From contig CAUZDW010000050.1 of NCBI GenBank assembly GCA_963578825.1, positions 1 to 28,755 on the forward strand: 28,755 nucleotides of DNA, written 5' to 3'. A model generated the notes under the pieces. That model was given only the letters and a program-made list of their open reading frames with translations. It made no database searches and had not been told where the DNA came from. Shown piece by piece: positions 7,223 through 15,879 of the stretch. The DNA comes from JAJDNS01 sp963578825 (GTDB lineage: Bacteria; Acidobacteriota; Vicinamibacteria; Fen-336). The position numbers and the translations under genes were made by a program. Position 1 is the stretch's first letter; the number at the start of each line of letters is the position of its first letter.

Positions 7223-10045
7223 ATGACTGCCCGCGACCTGCGTTCCACACTGAACCTGCCCCAGACCGAGTTCCCAATGAGGGGAAACCTCGCTCAAAAC
7301 GAGCCCAAGCGCCTCGAGGCGTGGAAGAAGGACGACCTCTACGGGAAGCTTCGAGAGGCTCGAAAGGGCGGGCCGTCGTTCGTGTTCCACGACGGGCCCC
7401 CGTACGCCAACGGCCACATCCACCTCGGGACAATCCTCAACAAGGTCCTGAAGGACGTGGTCGTGCGCAGCCGCTCGATGACCGGACACGATGCCCCCTA
7501 TCGCCCGGGCTGGGATTGCCACGGGCTCCCGATCGAGCTGCAGGTGGACCGCAGCCTCGGCTCCCGGAAGCGGGAGATGTCGCCGATCGAGTTCCGCCGG
7601 GCGTGCCGCGAGTACGCGGAGAAGTTCGTGGATATCCAGCGCGACGAGTTCGAGCGCCTCGGCGTCCTGGGCGAGTGGGCGAACCCCTACCTCACGATGT
7701 CGCCTTCCTACCAGGCCACCATCGTGCGGCAGCTCGCCACGTTCGCCGAGCACGGGCTCGTGTACAAGGCGAAGAAGTCGGTCCACTGGTGCATCTCGTG
7801 CAAGACCGCCCTCGCCGAGGCCGAGGTCGAGTACGACGAGAACCACGTCAGCCCCTCCATCGACGTCCGCTTTCCCCTGGCCGACGAGGAGAGAGACCGC
7901 CTCGCCAAGGCGCACCCCGCCCTGGCCGGCAAGAGCGTGTGCGCGGTCATCTGGACGACGACCCCCTGGACCCTCCCGGCCAACCTGGCGCTGGCCTTCC
8001 ATCCGGAGGCGGACTACGGCTGCTTCCCAGTGGAAGGCACCGAGGACGTCCTCCTGATCGCGAAGAAGCTCAAGGAGCAAGCGCAGACGCGCTGGGCCGA
8101 AGGGAGCCCGGGTGAGACCCCGCTGGCCCTCGGCGAGCCCCTGGCCGAGATCAAGGGCGCTGAGCTCGAGCACGTGCGGTTCCGCCACCCGTGGATCGAT
8201 CGGGACTCGCCCGGCGTCCTGGGCGAGTACGTGACCCTCGACACCGGCACCGGCGTCGTCCACACCGCGCCGGGGCATGGCTGGGACGACTACCTGACCG
8301 GGCTCAAGTACGGCCTGGACATCTACTGCCCCGTGGACGAGCGAGGGCGCCTGCTCGACGAGGTCGAGCATTTTGCCGGCCAGAAGGTCTTCGCGGCCAA
8401 CCCGGCGATCGTGGACTTCCTGCGCGAGTCGGGCCGGCTGCTCCAGGCCAGCAAGGACACCCACTCCTACCCGGTCTGCTGGCGCTGCAAGAAGCCGATC
8501 ATCTTCCGGGCGACGGAGCAGTGGTTCATCGCGCTGGACAAGGAGGCGCTTCGCGAGCGGGCCCTCGAGGCCATCGGCGAAGTGAAGTGGCTGCCGGCGT
8601 GGGGCGAGGAGCGGATCCGCAACATGATCGCCTCGCGCCCCGACTGGTGCATCTCCCGTCAGCGCCTCTGGGGCGTGCCGATCCCGGCGTTCTACTGCAA
8701 GGGCTGCGACGAGATCCTGCTCCGGGCCGACCTGGTTCGACACGTGGCCGGCATCTTCGAGGAGGAGACGGCGGACGCCTGGTACGCCCGGGAGGCCGGG
8801 GATCTCCTGCCCGCCGGCTTCGCCTGCCCGAAGTGCAAGGGGACAGACTTCGACAAGGAGACCGACATCCTCGACGTCTGGTTCGATTCGGGCTCGTCCC
8901 ACGCCGCCGTCCTCGGCCACAGGGAGGACCTGCCCTGGCCCGCCGACGTGTATCTCGAGGGCAGCGATCAGCACCGCGGCTGGTTCCACTCGTCTCTCCT
9001 GATCGGTGTGGCCACACGAGGACACGCCCCGTACCGTCGGGTGATCACCCACGGGTTCACGGTGGACGGCGACGGGCGAAAGATCTCCAAGAGCCTCGGC
9101 AACGACGTGGACACATCCAAGCTGATCAAGACCTACGGGGCGGAGATCCTGCGGATGTGGACCGTCATGGTCGACTATCGCGAGGACATGCGCTTCTCGG
9201 ACGAGATGGTCAAGCGCGTGGCCGAGGCTTACCGCAAGCTCCGGAACACCCTCCGGTACCTCCTCTCCAATCTGGGCGACTTCGATCCCGAGCGGGACAC
9301 GGTCGCCGAGGACCGGCTCGAGGAGCTGGACCGCTACGCCCTCAACCGGCACCGCCAGGTCGTCCGGCGTGTCCTGGAGGCCTACGAGACGTACGAGTTC
9401 CACGTGGTCTATCACCAGCTCGTGCAGTACGCCGCCGCCGATCTCTCGGCCTTCTACCTGGACGTTCTGAAGGACAGGCTCTACTGCGATCCGGCAGGCG
9501 GGCCACGGAGGCGGTCGGCCCAGACGGTGCTGCACCGAATCGCCGGCGATCTGTGCCGCCTTCTTGCCCCCGTGCTGCCCTTCACCACGGACGAGGCGTG
9601 GCCGATGATCCCGGGCCCCACCGACGAGTCGGTCCACCTGGCGCTCTTCCCGGAGAAGGAAGACGTCGACGAGGGCCTTCTCGCCCGCTGGGAGAGTCTC
9701 CTCGAGGCGCGGGCCCACGCGACGAAGGCGCTGGAGGAGGCTCGAAACTCGAAAAAGGTCTCGGGCAGCCTGGAAGCTCGGGTGAAGGTGACCGCTCCAG
9801 CCGCCGCCCTGGCGCCCCTACGCGATCACGAGAAGGACAGCACGGTCTTGCCCGGCAACCTGGCGAACCTCTTCATCGTCAGCGGCGTTCGCCTGGAGGA
9901 GAACGGGGACGGACCCCTACGAGTCGACGTGGAGCGGGCGGCCGGCTCCAAGTGCGGGCGCTGCTGGACGTTCTCCGAGAAGGTGGGCACACTGAGTCCG
10001 CCCGAGGTCTGTGAACGGTGCGCGGAGGTCCTGGCCCAGGCATGA
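7223..10045 (+). CDS. ileS: Isoleucyl-tRNA synthetase
   Basis: Charges tRNA-Ile with isoleucine in the cytoplasm. The product is 940 residues, normal for the bacterial enzyme. Class I signatures are clear: PPYANGHIHLGT near residues 59-70 (HIGH motif) and KISKS near 620 (KMSKS motif). The CP1 editing domain lies between them, and DVWFDSGSSH and FRATEQWF are typical of IleRS. The C-terminus carries a CGRC...CERC zinc site. ATG 7223 (MTARDLRSTLNLPQT) is chosen because homologues start with this pattern and the predicted transcript begins at about 7212. Its TGA overlaps the ATG of lspA (ATGA), the common ileS-lspA arrangement. No T-box leader is present. Confidence 0.97.
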   Translation: MTARDLRSTLNLPQTEFPMRGNLAQNEPKRLEAWKKDDLYGKLREARKGGPSFVFHDGPPYANGHIHLGTILNKVLKDVVVRSRSMTGHDAPYRPGWDCHGLPIELQVDRSLGSRKREMSPIEFRRACREYAEKFVDIQRDEFERLGVLGEWANPYLTMSPSYQATIVRQLATFAEHGLVYKAKKSVHWCISCKTALAEAEVEYDENHVSPSIDVRFPLADEERDRLAKAHPALAGKSVCAVIWTTTPWTLPANLALAFHPEADYGCFPVEGTEDVLLIAKKLKEQAQTRWAEGSPGETPLALGEPLAEIKGAELEHVRFRHPWIDRDSPGVLGEYVTLDTGTGVVHTAPGHGWDDYLTGLKYGLDIYCPVDERGRLLDEVEHFAGQKVFAANPAIVDFLRESGRLLQASKDTHSYPVCWRCKKPIIFRATEQWFIALDKEALRERALEAIGEVKWLPAWGEERIRNMIASRPDWCISRQRLWGVPIPAFYCKGCDEILLRADLVRHVAGIFEEETADAWYAREAGDLLPAGFACPKCKGTDFDKETDILDVWFDSGSSHAAVLGHREDLPWPADVYLEGSDQHRGWFHSSLLIGVATRGHAPYRRVITHGFTVDGDGRKISKSLGNDVDTSKLIKTYGAEILRMWTVMVDYREDMRFSDEMVKRVAEAYRKLRNTLRYLLSNLGDFDPERDTVAEDRLEELDRYALNRHRQVVRRVLEAYETYEFHVVYHQLVQYAAADLSAFYLDVLKDRLYCDPAGGPRRRSAQTVLHRIAGDLCRLLAPVLPFTTDEAWPMIPGPTDESVHLALFPEKEDVDEGLLARWESLLEARAHATKALEEARNSKKVSGSLEARVKVTAPAAALAPLRDHEKDSTVLPGNLANLFIVSGVRLEENGDGPLRVDVERAAGSKCGRCWTFSEKVGTLSPPEVCERCAEVLAQA

Positions 10046-10554
10046 GACGACTGGCCCCCTATCTCGGTCTGCTCGCCTCGGTGGTGCTCCTCGACCAGCT
10101 CACCAAGGCGCTGATCGTCCGCTCGTTCGCGCTGCACGAATACCGCCCGATCATCGACGGCTTCCTGAGCCTCAGCCACGTTCGCAACCGCGGCGCGGCC
10201 TTCGGAATCCTGTCCAATGCCGACCTCCCCTACCAGCCGGTGCTGCTGTCGGCCCTCAGCCTCGGCGCGCTTCTGGCCATCGCCTACTACTTCGTGCGCC
10301 TGCCCCCGTCGGCCCGCCTGCCCCGGCTCGCGCTGGCGTTGGTCCTCGGGGGCGCCATCGGCAACCTGATCGACCGGGTGCGTATGGGGTACGTCGTGGA
10401 TTTCGTCCACGTGTTCTGGCGGGAGCGCGCCTGGCCCGACTTCAACGTGGCGGACTCGGCCATCACCGTGGGTGTCGTGCTCCTCATCCTGGACATGGTG
10501 CGCGAGTCTCAGACGGGCAAATCCGAGGCCCCGACGTCAGAGAGGATCGACTGA
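10042..10554 (+). CDS. lspA: Lipoprotein signal peptidase (signal peptidase II)
   Basis: Inner-membrane aspartic protease that removes the signal peptide from diacylglyceryl-prolipoproteins. 170 residues with four membrane segments. The family blocks are present: DQLTK in the first segment, NRGAAFGI, GNLIDRVRMGYVVDF with the first catalytic Asp, and FNVADSAI with the second. ATG 10042 overlaps the ileS stop as ATGA. An earlier in-frame start at 10018 lies inside ileS and would add non-conserved residues. The gene is followed by lgt 1 nt later, so the enzymes for the first two steps of lipoprotein maturation are made together. Confidence 0.97.
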   Translation: MRRLAPYLGLLASVVLLDQLTKALIVRSFALHEYRPIIDGFLSLSHVRNRGAAFGILSNADLPYQPVLLSALSLGALLAIAYYFVRLPPSARLPRLALALVLGGAIGNLIDRVRMGYVVDFVHVFWRERAWPDFNVADSAITVGVVLLILDMVRESQTGKSEAPTSERID

Positions 10555-10555
10555 G

Positions 10556-11383
10556 ATGCATCCGCGGCTTCTGACCATTCCGGAGTTCGACCTACTCGGC
10601 TTCACCGTTCCGGCCTTCACGCTGCACACCTACGGTGTGCTCCTGGCCATCGCGTTCCTGGCCGGGCTCTGGGTGGCCTCGCGGCAGGCGAAGAAAGCCG
10701 GACTCGACTCGACCCGTGTCACGGACATGGCGGTCTGGGTCCTGATCGCCGGACTCATCGGGGCCAAGCTGCTCCTGGTCCTCGTGGACTGGCGCTACTT
10801 CAGCACGAGCCCGGCGGAGCTCTGGACCCTCTTCAAGAGCGGGGGCGTTTTCTACGGGGGCCTCATCGGCGGCATCCTCGTCGCCTGGTGGTACATCCGG
10901 CGACACAAGCTCCAGGGCTGGGCAGTGGTCGACGTCCTGGCCCCGGGGGTCATCACGGGCCAGGCCATCGGACGGCTGGGCTGCTTTGCCGCCGGCTGCT
11001 GCTGGGGCAAGCCCGCCCAGGTGCCGTGGGCGGTCACCTTCACCGACGTCTACTCGGCCCGCGCCGTGGGAACGCCGCTCGACACGCCTCTGCACCCCAG
11101 CCAGATCTACGAGTCCGTCGCGGCGTTTCTTATCCTCGGGTTTCTGCTCTGGCTGGCCCCTCGGAAGAAGTTCCACGGACAGGTCATGCTCGCCTACGTC
11201 GCGCTCTATGCGGCGACGCGGTTCGTGCTCGAGTTCTGGCGCGGCGACCCGGACAGGGGCACCTGGTTCAACGGCGCGTTGTCGACGTCCCAGCTCATCG
11301 GGATCGTCCTGATCCTGGGAGCCGCCGTCCTGGCGCCCCGCCTCATGCGCACCCAAAGGGTCGAGGCGCCCGCCTCGACCTAG
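10556..11383 (+). CDS. lgt: Phosphatidylglycerol-prolipoprotein diacylglyceryl transferase
   Basis: Attaches diacylglycerol to the lipobox cysteine of prolipoproteins at the inner membrane. 275 residues with about seven membrane segments. The Lgt signature GQAIGRLGCFAAGCCWG is visible around residues 137-153. FYGGLIGG in the earlier conserved loop and HPSQIYE in the later one are also typical. ATG 10556 follows GAGAGGA at good spacing and lies 1 nt after the lspA stop. lspA and lgt are consecutive, and the small lipoprotein at 6903-7124 is a plausible local substrate. Confidence 0.97.
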   Translation: MHPRLLTIPEFDLLGFTVPAFTLHTYGVLLAIAFLAGLWVASRQAKKAGLDSTRVTDMAVWVLIAGLIGAKLLLVLVDWRYFSTSPAELWTLFKSGGVFYGGLIGGILVAWWYIRRHKLQGWAVVDVLAPGVITGQAIGRLGCFAAGCCWGKPAQVPWAVTFTDVYSARAVGTPLDTPLHPSQIYESVAAFLILGFLLWLAPRKKFHGQVMLAYVALYAATRFVLEFWRGDPDRGTWFNGALSTSQLIGIVLILGAAVLAPRLMRTQRVEAPAST

Positions 11384-11386
11384 GCA

Positions 11387-12337
11387 TTGGGAGAGAACCA
11401 TACGCTGGTCACGGACGCGGAAGCGTCCGGTGTCCGGCTCGACGTCTGGCTGGCCCGCCGCCTCCCGTCCCAGAGCCGCGCCCGCCTCCAGGCGCTCATC
11501 GGGGAAGGCCACGTCCTCGTCGGGGGAGCCCCGTCGCGGCCTTCCGAGCGCCTCCAACCAGGGCAGACCGTGGTGGTGCACGTGCCGCCCCCGGCTCCAG
11601 CCCTCCCGGAGCCCGAGGACATCCCTCTCGAGATCGTCCACGACGACCCGCACCTGCTGGTGGTGAACAAGCCCGCCGGGCTCGTGGTTCACCCCGGGGC
11701 CGGGACCCGGTCGGGAACGCTGGTGAACGCGCTGCTGCGCCACGTCAGCGACCTCTCGGGGATCGGCGGCGTCCTGCGTCCGGGGATCGTGCACCGCCTG
11801 GACCGGGGCACGTCAGGGCTCCTGGTGGTGGCCAAGGACGACGCGACCCACAGGGACCTGGTCACGCAGTTCGCCTCCCGCCGGGTCGAGAAGGAGTATC
11901 TCGCCCTCGTCCTCGGCGTCCCCCGGGCGCGGAGCGGTGAGATCGACGCCCCGATCGGCCGTCACCCTGTTCACAGGAAGAAGATGGCGGCCGGGGCCTC
12001 GAGAGGGCGCGAGGCCCGGACCTCCTGGCAGCGCGAAGAGCCCCTCGACGGTGCCTGCCTGCTGCGGGTGCGCATTCACACGGGCCGCACGCACCAGATC
12101 CGCGTCCACCTGGCCTCGATTGGCCATCCCGTGGCCGGCGACGCCACCTACGGAGGGACGCGGATGCCGTCGTCGCGTCGTGCGGCGGCGCGCCACGCCC
12201 TCCAGTCGCTGGAACGGCCGGCTCTGCATGCGGCGCACCTCGCCTTCGTCCACCCGGCCACCGGTGAGCGGGCCGAGTTCGAGGCCCCCCTGCCGCCCGA
12301 CCTCGCGTCCGTGCTCGCACGGATTCGCGCGGCGTGA
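11387..12337 (+). CDS. rluD: 23S rRNA pseudouridine synthase, RluD/RluA family
   Basis: Isomerises uridines to pseudouridine in rRNA. About 316 residues. An N-terminal S4 RNA-binding domain (RLDVWLARRLPSQSRARLQ) is followed by the catalytic domain with HRLDRGTSGLLVVAK, whose Asp is the nucleophilic residue of this family, and later RTHQIRVHLASIGHPV. The S4 domain and overall length favour RluD over RluA. The start is uncertain: TTG 11387 precedes GGGAGAG, whereas an in-frame CTG at 11405 would lie about 9 nt after that purine run; no ATG or GTG is nearby. It is 3 nt downstream of lgt and probably in the same transcript. Confidence 0.92.
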   Translation: MGENHTLVTDAEASGVRLDVWLARRLPSQSRARLQALIGEGHVLVGGAPSRPSERLQPGQTVVVHVPPPAPALPEPEDIPLEIVHDDPHLLVVNKPAGLVVHPGAGTRSGTLVNALLRHVSDLSGIGGVLRPGIVHRLDRGTSGLLVVAKDDATHRDLVTQFASRRVEKEYLALVLGVPRARSGEIDAPIGRHPVHRKKMAAGASRGREARTSWQREEPLDGACLLRVRIHTGRTHQIRVHLASIGHPVAGDATYGGTRMPSSRRAAARHALQSLERPALHAAHLAFVHPATGERAEFEAPLPPDLASVLARIRAA

Positions 12338-12346
12338 GAGCGCCCC

Positions 12347-12355
12347 TGCTATCAT
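12347..12355 (+). promoter_or_regulatory. Extended -10 for the Nudix gene (leaderless)
   Basis: TGC-TATCAT ends 7 nt before GTG 12363, where no Shine-Dalgarno exists. This predicts a separate leaderless transcript for the Nudix gene in addition to readthrough from the ileS operon. Confidence 0.45.
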
Positions 12356-12362
12356 CGCGGCC

Positions 12363-12908
12363 GTGAGCGAGGAGAAGCCGAAGGGGCGGGTGCTGGGCCA
12401 CGAGCGCGTCTACTCCGGGCGCATTCTCGACCTGGACGTCGACGACGTCGAGGAGCCGGGCGGCATCCGGGGCCGCCGCGAGGTGGTCCGGCAGCGAGGA
12501 TCGATCGCGGCCCTCCCGGTCCATGAGGACGGGCGGGTCGTGCTGATCCGCCAGTACCGCTACGCGGTCGACGAGCAGGTCTGGGAGGTCCCGGCGGGGC
12601 GCCTCGATCCTCCCGAGACCCCGGAGGAGGGGGCCCGCCGCGAGCTCGAGGAGGAGGTCGGGCTCCGGCCCGGCTCCCTCGAGCCTCTGCTCGTCTTCTG
12701 GCCCACACCGGGCTTCTGTGACGAGGTGATGCACCTCTATCGGGCCACGAGCCTCGAGCAGGCCCCCCCCCGCCCCGAGGCCGACGAGAACATCGAGGCC
12801 GCCGTCTTCTCCCTCGAGGAAGCCCGGGAGATGATCCGCCGGGGCGAGATCCGCGAGGGCAAGACCGTCGTGGCGCTGCTCCTCGAGGTCGAGCGCCGCT
12901 CGGGCTGA
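12363..12908 (+). CDS. Nudix hydrolase, ADP-ribose pyrophosphatase type
   Basis: 181 residues. The Nudix box is complete: G-x5-E-x7-REL-x-EE-x-G, read from GRLDPPETPEEGARREL into EEEVGL near residues 79-101. The preceding VLIRQYRYAVDEQVWEVPAG is the hallmark of the ADP-ribose/ADP-sugar pyrophosphatase subfamily (NudF-like), which splits ADP-ribose into AMP and ribose-5-phosphate. FWPTPGFCDEVMHLY after the box also fits. GTG 12363 is chosen because the frame upstream overlaps rluD and an extended -10 ends 7 nt before it. It is 25 nt downstream of rluD on the same strand. Exact substrate cannot be told from sequence. Confidence 0.88.
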   Translation: MSEEKPKGRVLGHERVYSGRILDLDVDDVEEPGGIRGRREVVRQRGSIAALPVHEDGRVVLIRQYRYAVDEQVWEVPAGRLDPPETPEEGARRELEEEVGLRPGSLEPLLVFWPTPGFCDEVMHLYRATSLEQAPPRPEADENIEAAVFSLEEAREMIRRGEIREGKTVVALLLEVERRSG

Positions 12909-12928
12909 ACCGATCGGGGCCCCAGGGA

Positions 12929-12944
12929 CGCTCGCCTCCGAGCG
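12929..12944 (+). terminator. Hairpin after the Nudix gene
   Basis: CGCTCG-CCTC-CGAGCG forms a 6-bp stem with a 4-nt loop 20 nt after the Nudix stop. There is no T run, so it is at most a weak or Rho-assisted terminator. Confidence 0.3.
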
Positions 12945-12953
12945 AGGCACCCC

Positions 12954-13057
12954 GTCATTCCGAGTGCCTCACGCGTGGGGATGGCGCGAAGAATCTCCCA
13001 ATACCGCTATCGAGAGGTCCTTCGTCGCTCGTCCAAGCGGAAGCTCCTCAGGATGAC
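12954..13057 (-). repeat. Intergenic palindromic repeat, copy 1 (inverted)
   Basis: 104 bp between the Nudix and CreD-like genes. The outer arms are GTCATTCCGAG and GCTCCTCAGGATGAC (13043-13057), the inner arms GCGAAGAATCTC and GGTCCTTCGTCGC. The centre reads CCCAATACCGCTATCG on the plus strand, the reverse complement of the centre of copies 2 and 3, so this copy is inverted. It has the same total length as copy 2. The elements resemble REP-like repeats that fold into long hairpins; no associated transposase is in the window. Confidence 0.8.
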
Positions 13058-13153
13058 GGAGCTTGCTCCCTCACTTCCTCGTCACATTTTTCTCATGTCG
13101 CGGTCAGGCGGGTCCGCAAGCGCGGCCTAGCTTGTGGGGTGGAGGACGAACCC

Positions 13154-14440
13154 ATGAGCCCAAGCCGACTGCTGGCGGTGATATTCATCTTCTGTTGCAC
13201 GTGCGTCGCGTGGCTGATCCTGGGGAGCTCGATCGTGCACCGCAGTGGCGAGGCCGATCATCACCTGGCCCTCGAGGTGGCGCAGCTTTGGGGTGGGCGG
13301 CACGAGCAGATTCCGCCGGAGGTGTGGGTCGAGCGGCCGGGCACGAAAGTCGAGACCATCCAGGGGAAGATGGAGGACGGGAAGACATCGACCCGGAAAG
13401 TCACACGAAGGGTCACGAAGACGAGCCCCGTGCCCCTCGACTCGACCCGCATCGACGTCGCGTTCGAGCTGGACCCACGACGCAAGGGGCTCCTCTGGTA
13501 CGCGACCTGGGGTGCGGAGTATCAGGCCCGCTATCGGGTCCGCAATCCTGACGACGTTCCGCGCACGCTGGGGCTGAGGGTTCCCTTCCCCTCCTCCGCG
13601 GCGATCTACGACGGATTCCGCATCCGCTTCGACGACCGGGACCTGTCCCTCCAGGGCGACCTGGCAGAGTACGCCTCCGCACGCGTGTCCCTCCCGGCTG
13701 GGGCTGAGGGTGAGATCGAAGTGGCCTACCGCACCCGGGGGCTCGGACCGTGGACCTACTCCTTCGGGACCGCCGGGGTCAGCCGGATCCGCGACTTCGA
13801 GCTCTCCATGACCACGGACTTCGAAGACGTGGACTTTCCCGCGGGAACACTGTCCCCCACGACGCTCCGGACCGAAGGGCCCGGGCGGCGGCTCACCTGG
13901 ATCTTCGAGAGCCTCGTCACCGGGCAGAAGATCGGCCTCGACCCCCCGGCGCGGCTCAACCCCGGCCCGTTCGCCGCCCGGGTGACTTTCTTTGCCCCGG
14001 TAGCGCTCATCTTCTTCATGAGCGCCCTGGTGATCCTTGGGATGGTCCAGGGCCCGTCCCTCCACCCGATGCACTGGTTCTTCCTCTCGGCGGCCTTTTT
14101 TTCCTTCCACCTTCTCCTGGCCTACCTCGTAGATCACGTCAACGTCCACGTGGCCTTCGGCCTGGCCGCGATGACCAGCGTCTTCCTGGCCGTGAGCTAC
14201 CTGCGGGTGGTTGCCGGAGTCCGCTACGCCCTCGCGCGGGCCGGCCTGGCCCAGGTGGTGTTCCTGGTTCTCTTCAGCTACTCGTTCTTCCTCAAGGGCT
14301 ACACGGGCCTGACGCTCACGATCGGAGCCGTCGTCACCCTCTTCGTCCTAATGCAGTCCACCGCCCGCGTCGATTGGCCCACGGTCTTCGCCAGGGAGTC
14401 GACCCCTCCCCACCGCCCCCGGACACTCCCCACCGTGTAG
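13154..14440 (+). CDS. CreD-like inner membrane protein
   Basis: 428 residues. One N-terminal membrane segment (RLLAVIFIFCCTCVAWLIL) is followed by a roughly 250-residue extracytoplasmic beta-rich domain and then about six membrane segments from residue 280 to the end. The layout and the C-terminal pattern (HWFFLSAAFFSFHLLLAYL, then LTIGAVVTLFVLMQS and RVDW) fit the CreD family, whose E. coli member is an inner membrane protein of the Cre envelope-stress regulon with unclear biochemical role. ATG 13154 has GGAGG at 13141-13145, 8 nt upstream. A weak -10 candidate TAGCTT lies at 13128-13133. Repeat copy 1 is upstream. Two short hairpins without T runs lie between its stop and the convergent gene at 14523. 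Confidence 0.7.
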   Translation: MSPSRLLAVIFIFCCTCVAWLILGSSIVHRSGEADHHLALEVAQLWGGRHEQIPPEVWVERPGTKVETIQGKMEDGKTSTRKVTRRVTKTSPVPLDSTRIDVAFELDPRRKGLLWYATWGAEYQARYRVRNPDDVPRTLGLRVPFPSSAAIYDGFRIRFDDRDLSLQGDLAEYASARVSLPAGAEGEIEVAYRTRGLGPWTYSFGTAGVSRIRDFELSMTTDFEDVDFPAGTLSPTTLRTEGPGRRLTWIFESLVTGQKIGLDPPARLNPGPFAARVTFFAPVALIFFMSALVILGMVQGPSLHPMHWFFLSAAFFSFHLLLAYLVDHVNVHVAFGLAAMTSVFLAVSYLRVVAGVRYALARAGLAQVVFLVLFSYSFFLKGYTGLTLTIGAVVTLFVLMQSTARVDWPTVFARESTPPHRPRTLPTV

Positions 14441-14522
14441 AAAGTCATGCGGAGTCTGCACCGGCCCTGACCGGTTGACCTTCCAGGCCTCGTTGCGGGT
14501 GGAGGGCGAGGCGGCTCGACGG

Positions 14523-15080
14523 TCACCACCGGAGATCCACGCCGACGAAGGCTCCGCTCGGGCCGTGGCTGTGCGCGCCCTCGCAGTGGCTGTTGAACAT
14601 GGCGCCCGCACGCAAGGCCAGCGGCCCGCGCACGCGGACGGTCAGGCCGCCCCCCACACCGCCCAGACCGCACCCGCCGAGGCGGTCCGTCATCAATCCC
14701 ATCTCCAGCCTGACGAAGGGCGTCACGCGGCTCCGCGCAAACGCCCGGAGCTCGAGCCCGCCGGTGTACATCCTGAAGCCACCGTCGCTGGAACCCCTGG
14801 CCAACCCCAGGTCGAAGGCGATCATGATGTCTTCGCCGAAGGCCCGGCCAGCACGCGCCCCGCGCCAGAGCGAATCGAGATTCGCGTCGCTGACGCCGCC
14901 GGTCCCGTGGATCGCCGCCGCTCCGATCTCGCCCCGAACGAACCACTCGCCCCGGGTGAGCCACGCCGGGAACTCGGCGGCGGCGGCCGGGAGGGCGCAC
15001 GTGACCAGCATCAGGACGAGGACGGCGCGCTTCACCTGGGTCGCGGGACCCCTGACCGACCGCGAGCGTGTCTGCTTCAT
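14523..15080 (-). CDS. Small outer-membrane beta-barrel protein
   Basis: 185 residues. A basic N-terminus and the hydrophobic stretch RAVLVLMLVTCALPAAAAE form a signal peptide with likely cleavage near residue 36. The mature part alternates short amphipathic strands with Gly- and Asp-rich turns (EWFVRGEIGAA, IMIAFDLGLARG, GGLELRAFAR, TPFVRLEMGLM, GGLTVRVRG, LALRAGAMF) and ends in VGVDLRW, an aromatic end as in outer-membrane barrels. I infer an eight-stranded barrel of the OmpA/OmpW size class. ATG 15080 is preceded by GGGGGAAG. An internal start nearer the hydrophobic segment is possible. A strong hairpin lies about 20 nt upstream in the leader. Function unknown. Confidence 0.65.
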   Translation of the reverse strand: MKQTRSRSVRGPATQVKRAVLVLMLVTCALPAAAAEFPAWLTRGEWFVRGEIGAAAIHGTGGVSDANLDSLWRGARAGRAFGEDIMIAFDLGLARGSSDGGFRMYTGGLELRAFARSRVTPFVRLEMGLMTDRLGGCGLGGVGGGLTVRVRGPLALRAGAMFNSHCEGAHSHGPSGAFVGVDLRW

Positions 15081-15099
15081 CGCTTCCCCCTCTCGGAGC

Positions 15100-15124
15100 C
15101 CCGAAGGGCGCCTGGCCCTTCGGG
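15100..15124 (-). other. Perfect hairpin in the leader of the 15080 gene
   Basis: A 9-bp stem (CCCGAAGGG / CCCTTCGGG) with a 7-nt loop lies 19 nt before the start codon of the outer-membrane barrel gene. It is immediately upstream of the ribosome-binding site and lacks a T run, so it might stabilise the mRNA or affect translation rather than end transcription. Confidence 0.35.
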
Positions 15125-15228
15125 ACGGCCTCCCCCTTCGATTCGTCCGGCTTTGACCTCGCCGAGTGACGCCCTACTGGTGTTTGAAGCACCAGGCCCG
15201 ATTTTGTTTCAGGGGGTGGGGTGCGGTG

Positions 15229-15873
15229 TCAGAGGGACGGGAAGGGCCCGGCGGGCGTGTGGTGAGTGCGCGTGCCCTCGTCCGGCCCCCCGGGCGGCCC
15301 GGGATCGGCGAGGGCGTACCGCTCCCACCACTCCCGGGCTCGCCGAGCGGTCCAGCGTTGTGCTGTGCGGCACTCGGCGAGGCGATCGCCCAACCACTCG
15401 GCCGACCGGGGTCGATCCTCCGGATCCTTGGCCAGGCACGAGAGAACGAGCTTCTCGAGGGATTCCGGGATCGGCCAGCTCACACGCTGGGAGGGCGGGA
15501 CGGGGGGGGTCTTGACGTGGTGGAGGACCATCTCCATGGGTGTCGTCCCGTCGAACACACGATCTCCGGTCAGCAGCCAGTAGGCCACGCACCCGAGTCC
15601 ATAGAGATCGACTCGAGCGTCGAAGGTGGTTTCGCCGAGGGCCGTCTCCGGCGCCATGTAGGCCGGGGTGCCGGCGATCACTCCCTCGGTCGTGAGTCGC
15701 TCGTCCTCGCCCAGGCTCCACCGCGTCTTGACCAGGCCGAAGTCCAGGACCTTCACGAAGTCCCACTTCTGGCCCCAGTGGCAGGCGAAGATGTTGGCCG
15801 GCTTGACGTCCCGGTGGATCAGCCCCGCCGCGTGGGCGTCGGCCAGCGAATCGGGCTCATCCGGCGGGGTCAC
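15229..15873 (-). CDS. Truncated Ser/Thr kinase (C-lobe only)
   Basis: 214 residues starting MTPPDEPDSLADAHAAGLIHRD. The catalytic loop HRDVKPAN, the DFG motif, GTPAYMAPE and the rest of the kinase C-lobe are intact (DLYGLGCVAYWLLTG, CLAKDPEDRPRSAEWL). The N-lobe with the glycine loop and the ATP-anchoring Lys is missing: the protein begins where helix E normally ends. Only 76 nt separate it from the divergent 15950 gene, so the N-lobe is not encoded nearby. It should not work as a normal kinase. However, TAGACT lies exactly 6 nt upstream of GTG 15873, so it may still be transcribed as a leaderless mRNA. It is either a deletion remnant or a deliberate N-lobe-less pseudokinase. Confidence 0.75.
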   Translation of the reverse strand: MTPPDEPDSLADAHAAGLIHRDVKPANIFACHWGQKWDFVKVLDFGLVKTRWSLGEDERLTTEGVIAGTPAYMAPETALGETTFDARVDLYGLGCVAYWLLTGDRVFDGTTPMEMVLHHVKTPPVPPSQRVSWPIPESLEKLVLSCLAKDPEDRPRSAEWLGDRLAECRTAQRWTARRAREWWERYALADPGPPGGPDEGTRTHHTPAGPFPSL

Positions 15874-15879
15874 GGAAGA

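Noticed and set aside
7199..9718. Long open frame antisense to ileS
   Set aside because: Shadow of ileS; no domain and no ribosome-binding site.
13139..13153. Earlier start for the CreD-like protein
   Set aside because: It would place the start before the GGAGG at 13141-13145; ATG 13154 has that site at proper spacing and begins right before the membrane segment.
15177..15205. Terminator on the plus strand (CTGGTG/CACCAG stem followed by ATTTTGTTT)
   Set aside because: The stem is only 6 bp, the T run is 6 nt away, and no plus-strand gene ends upstream. On the minus strand there is no T run after the stem.
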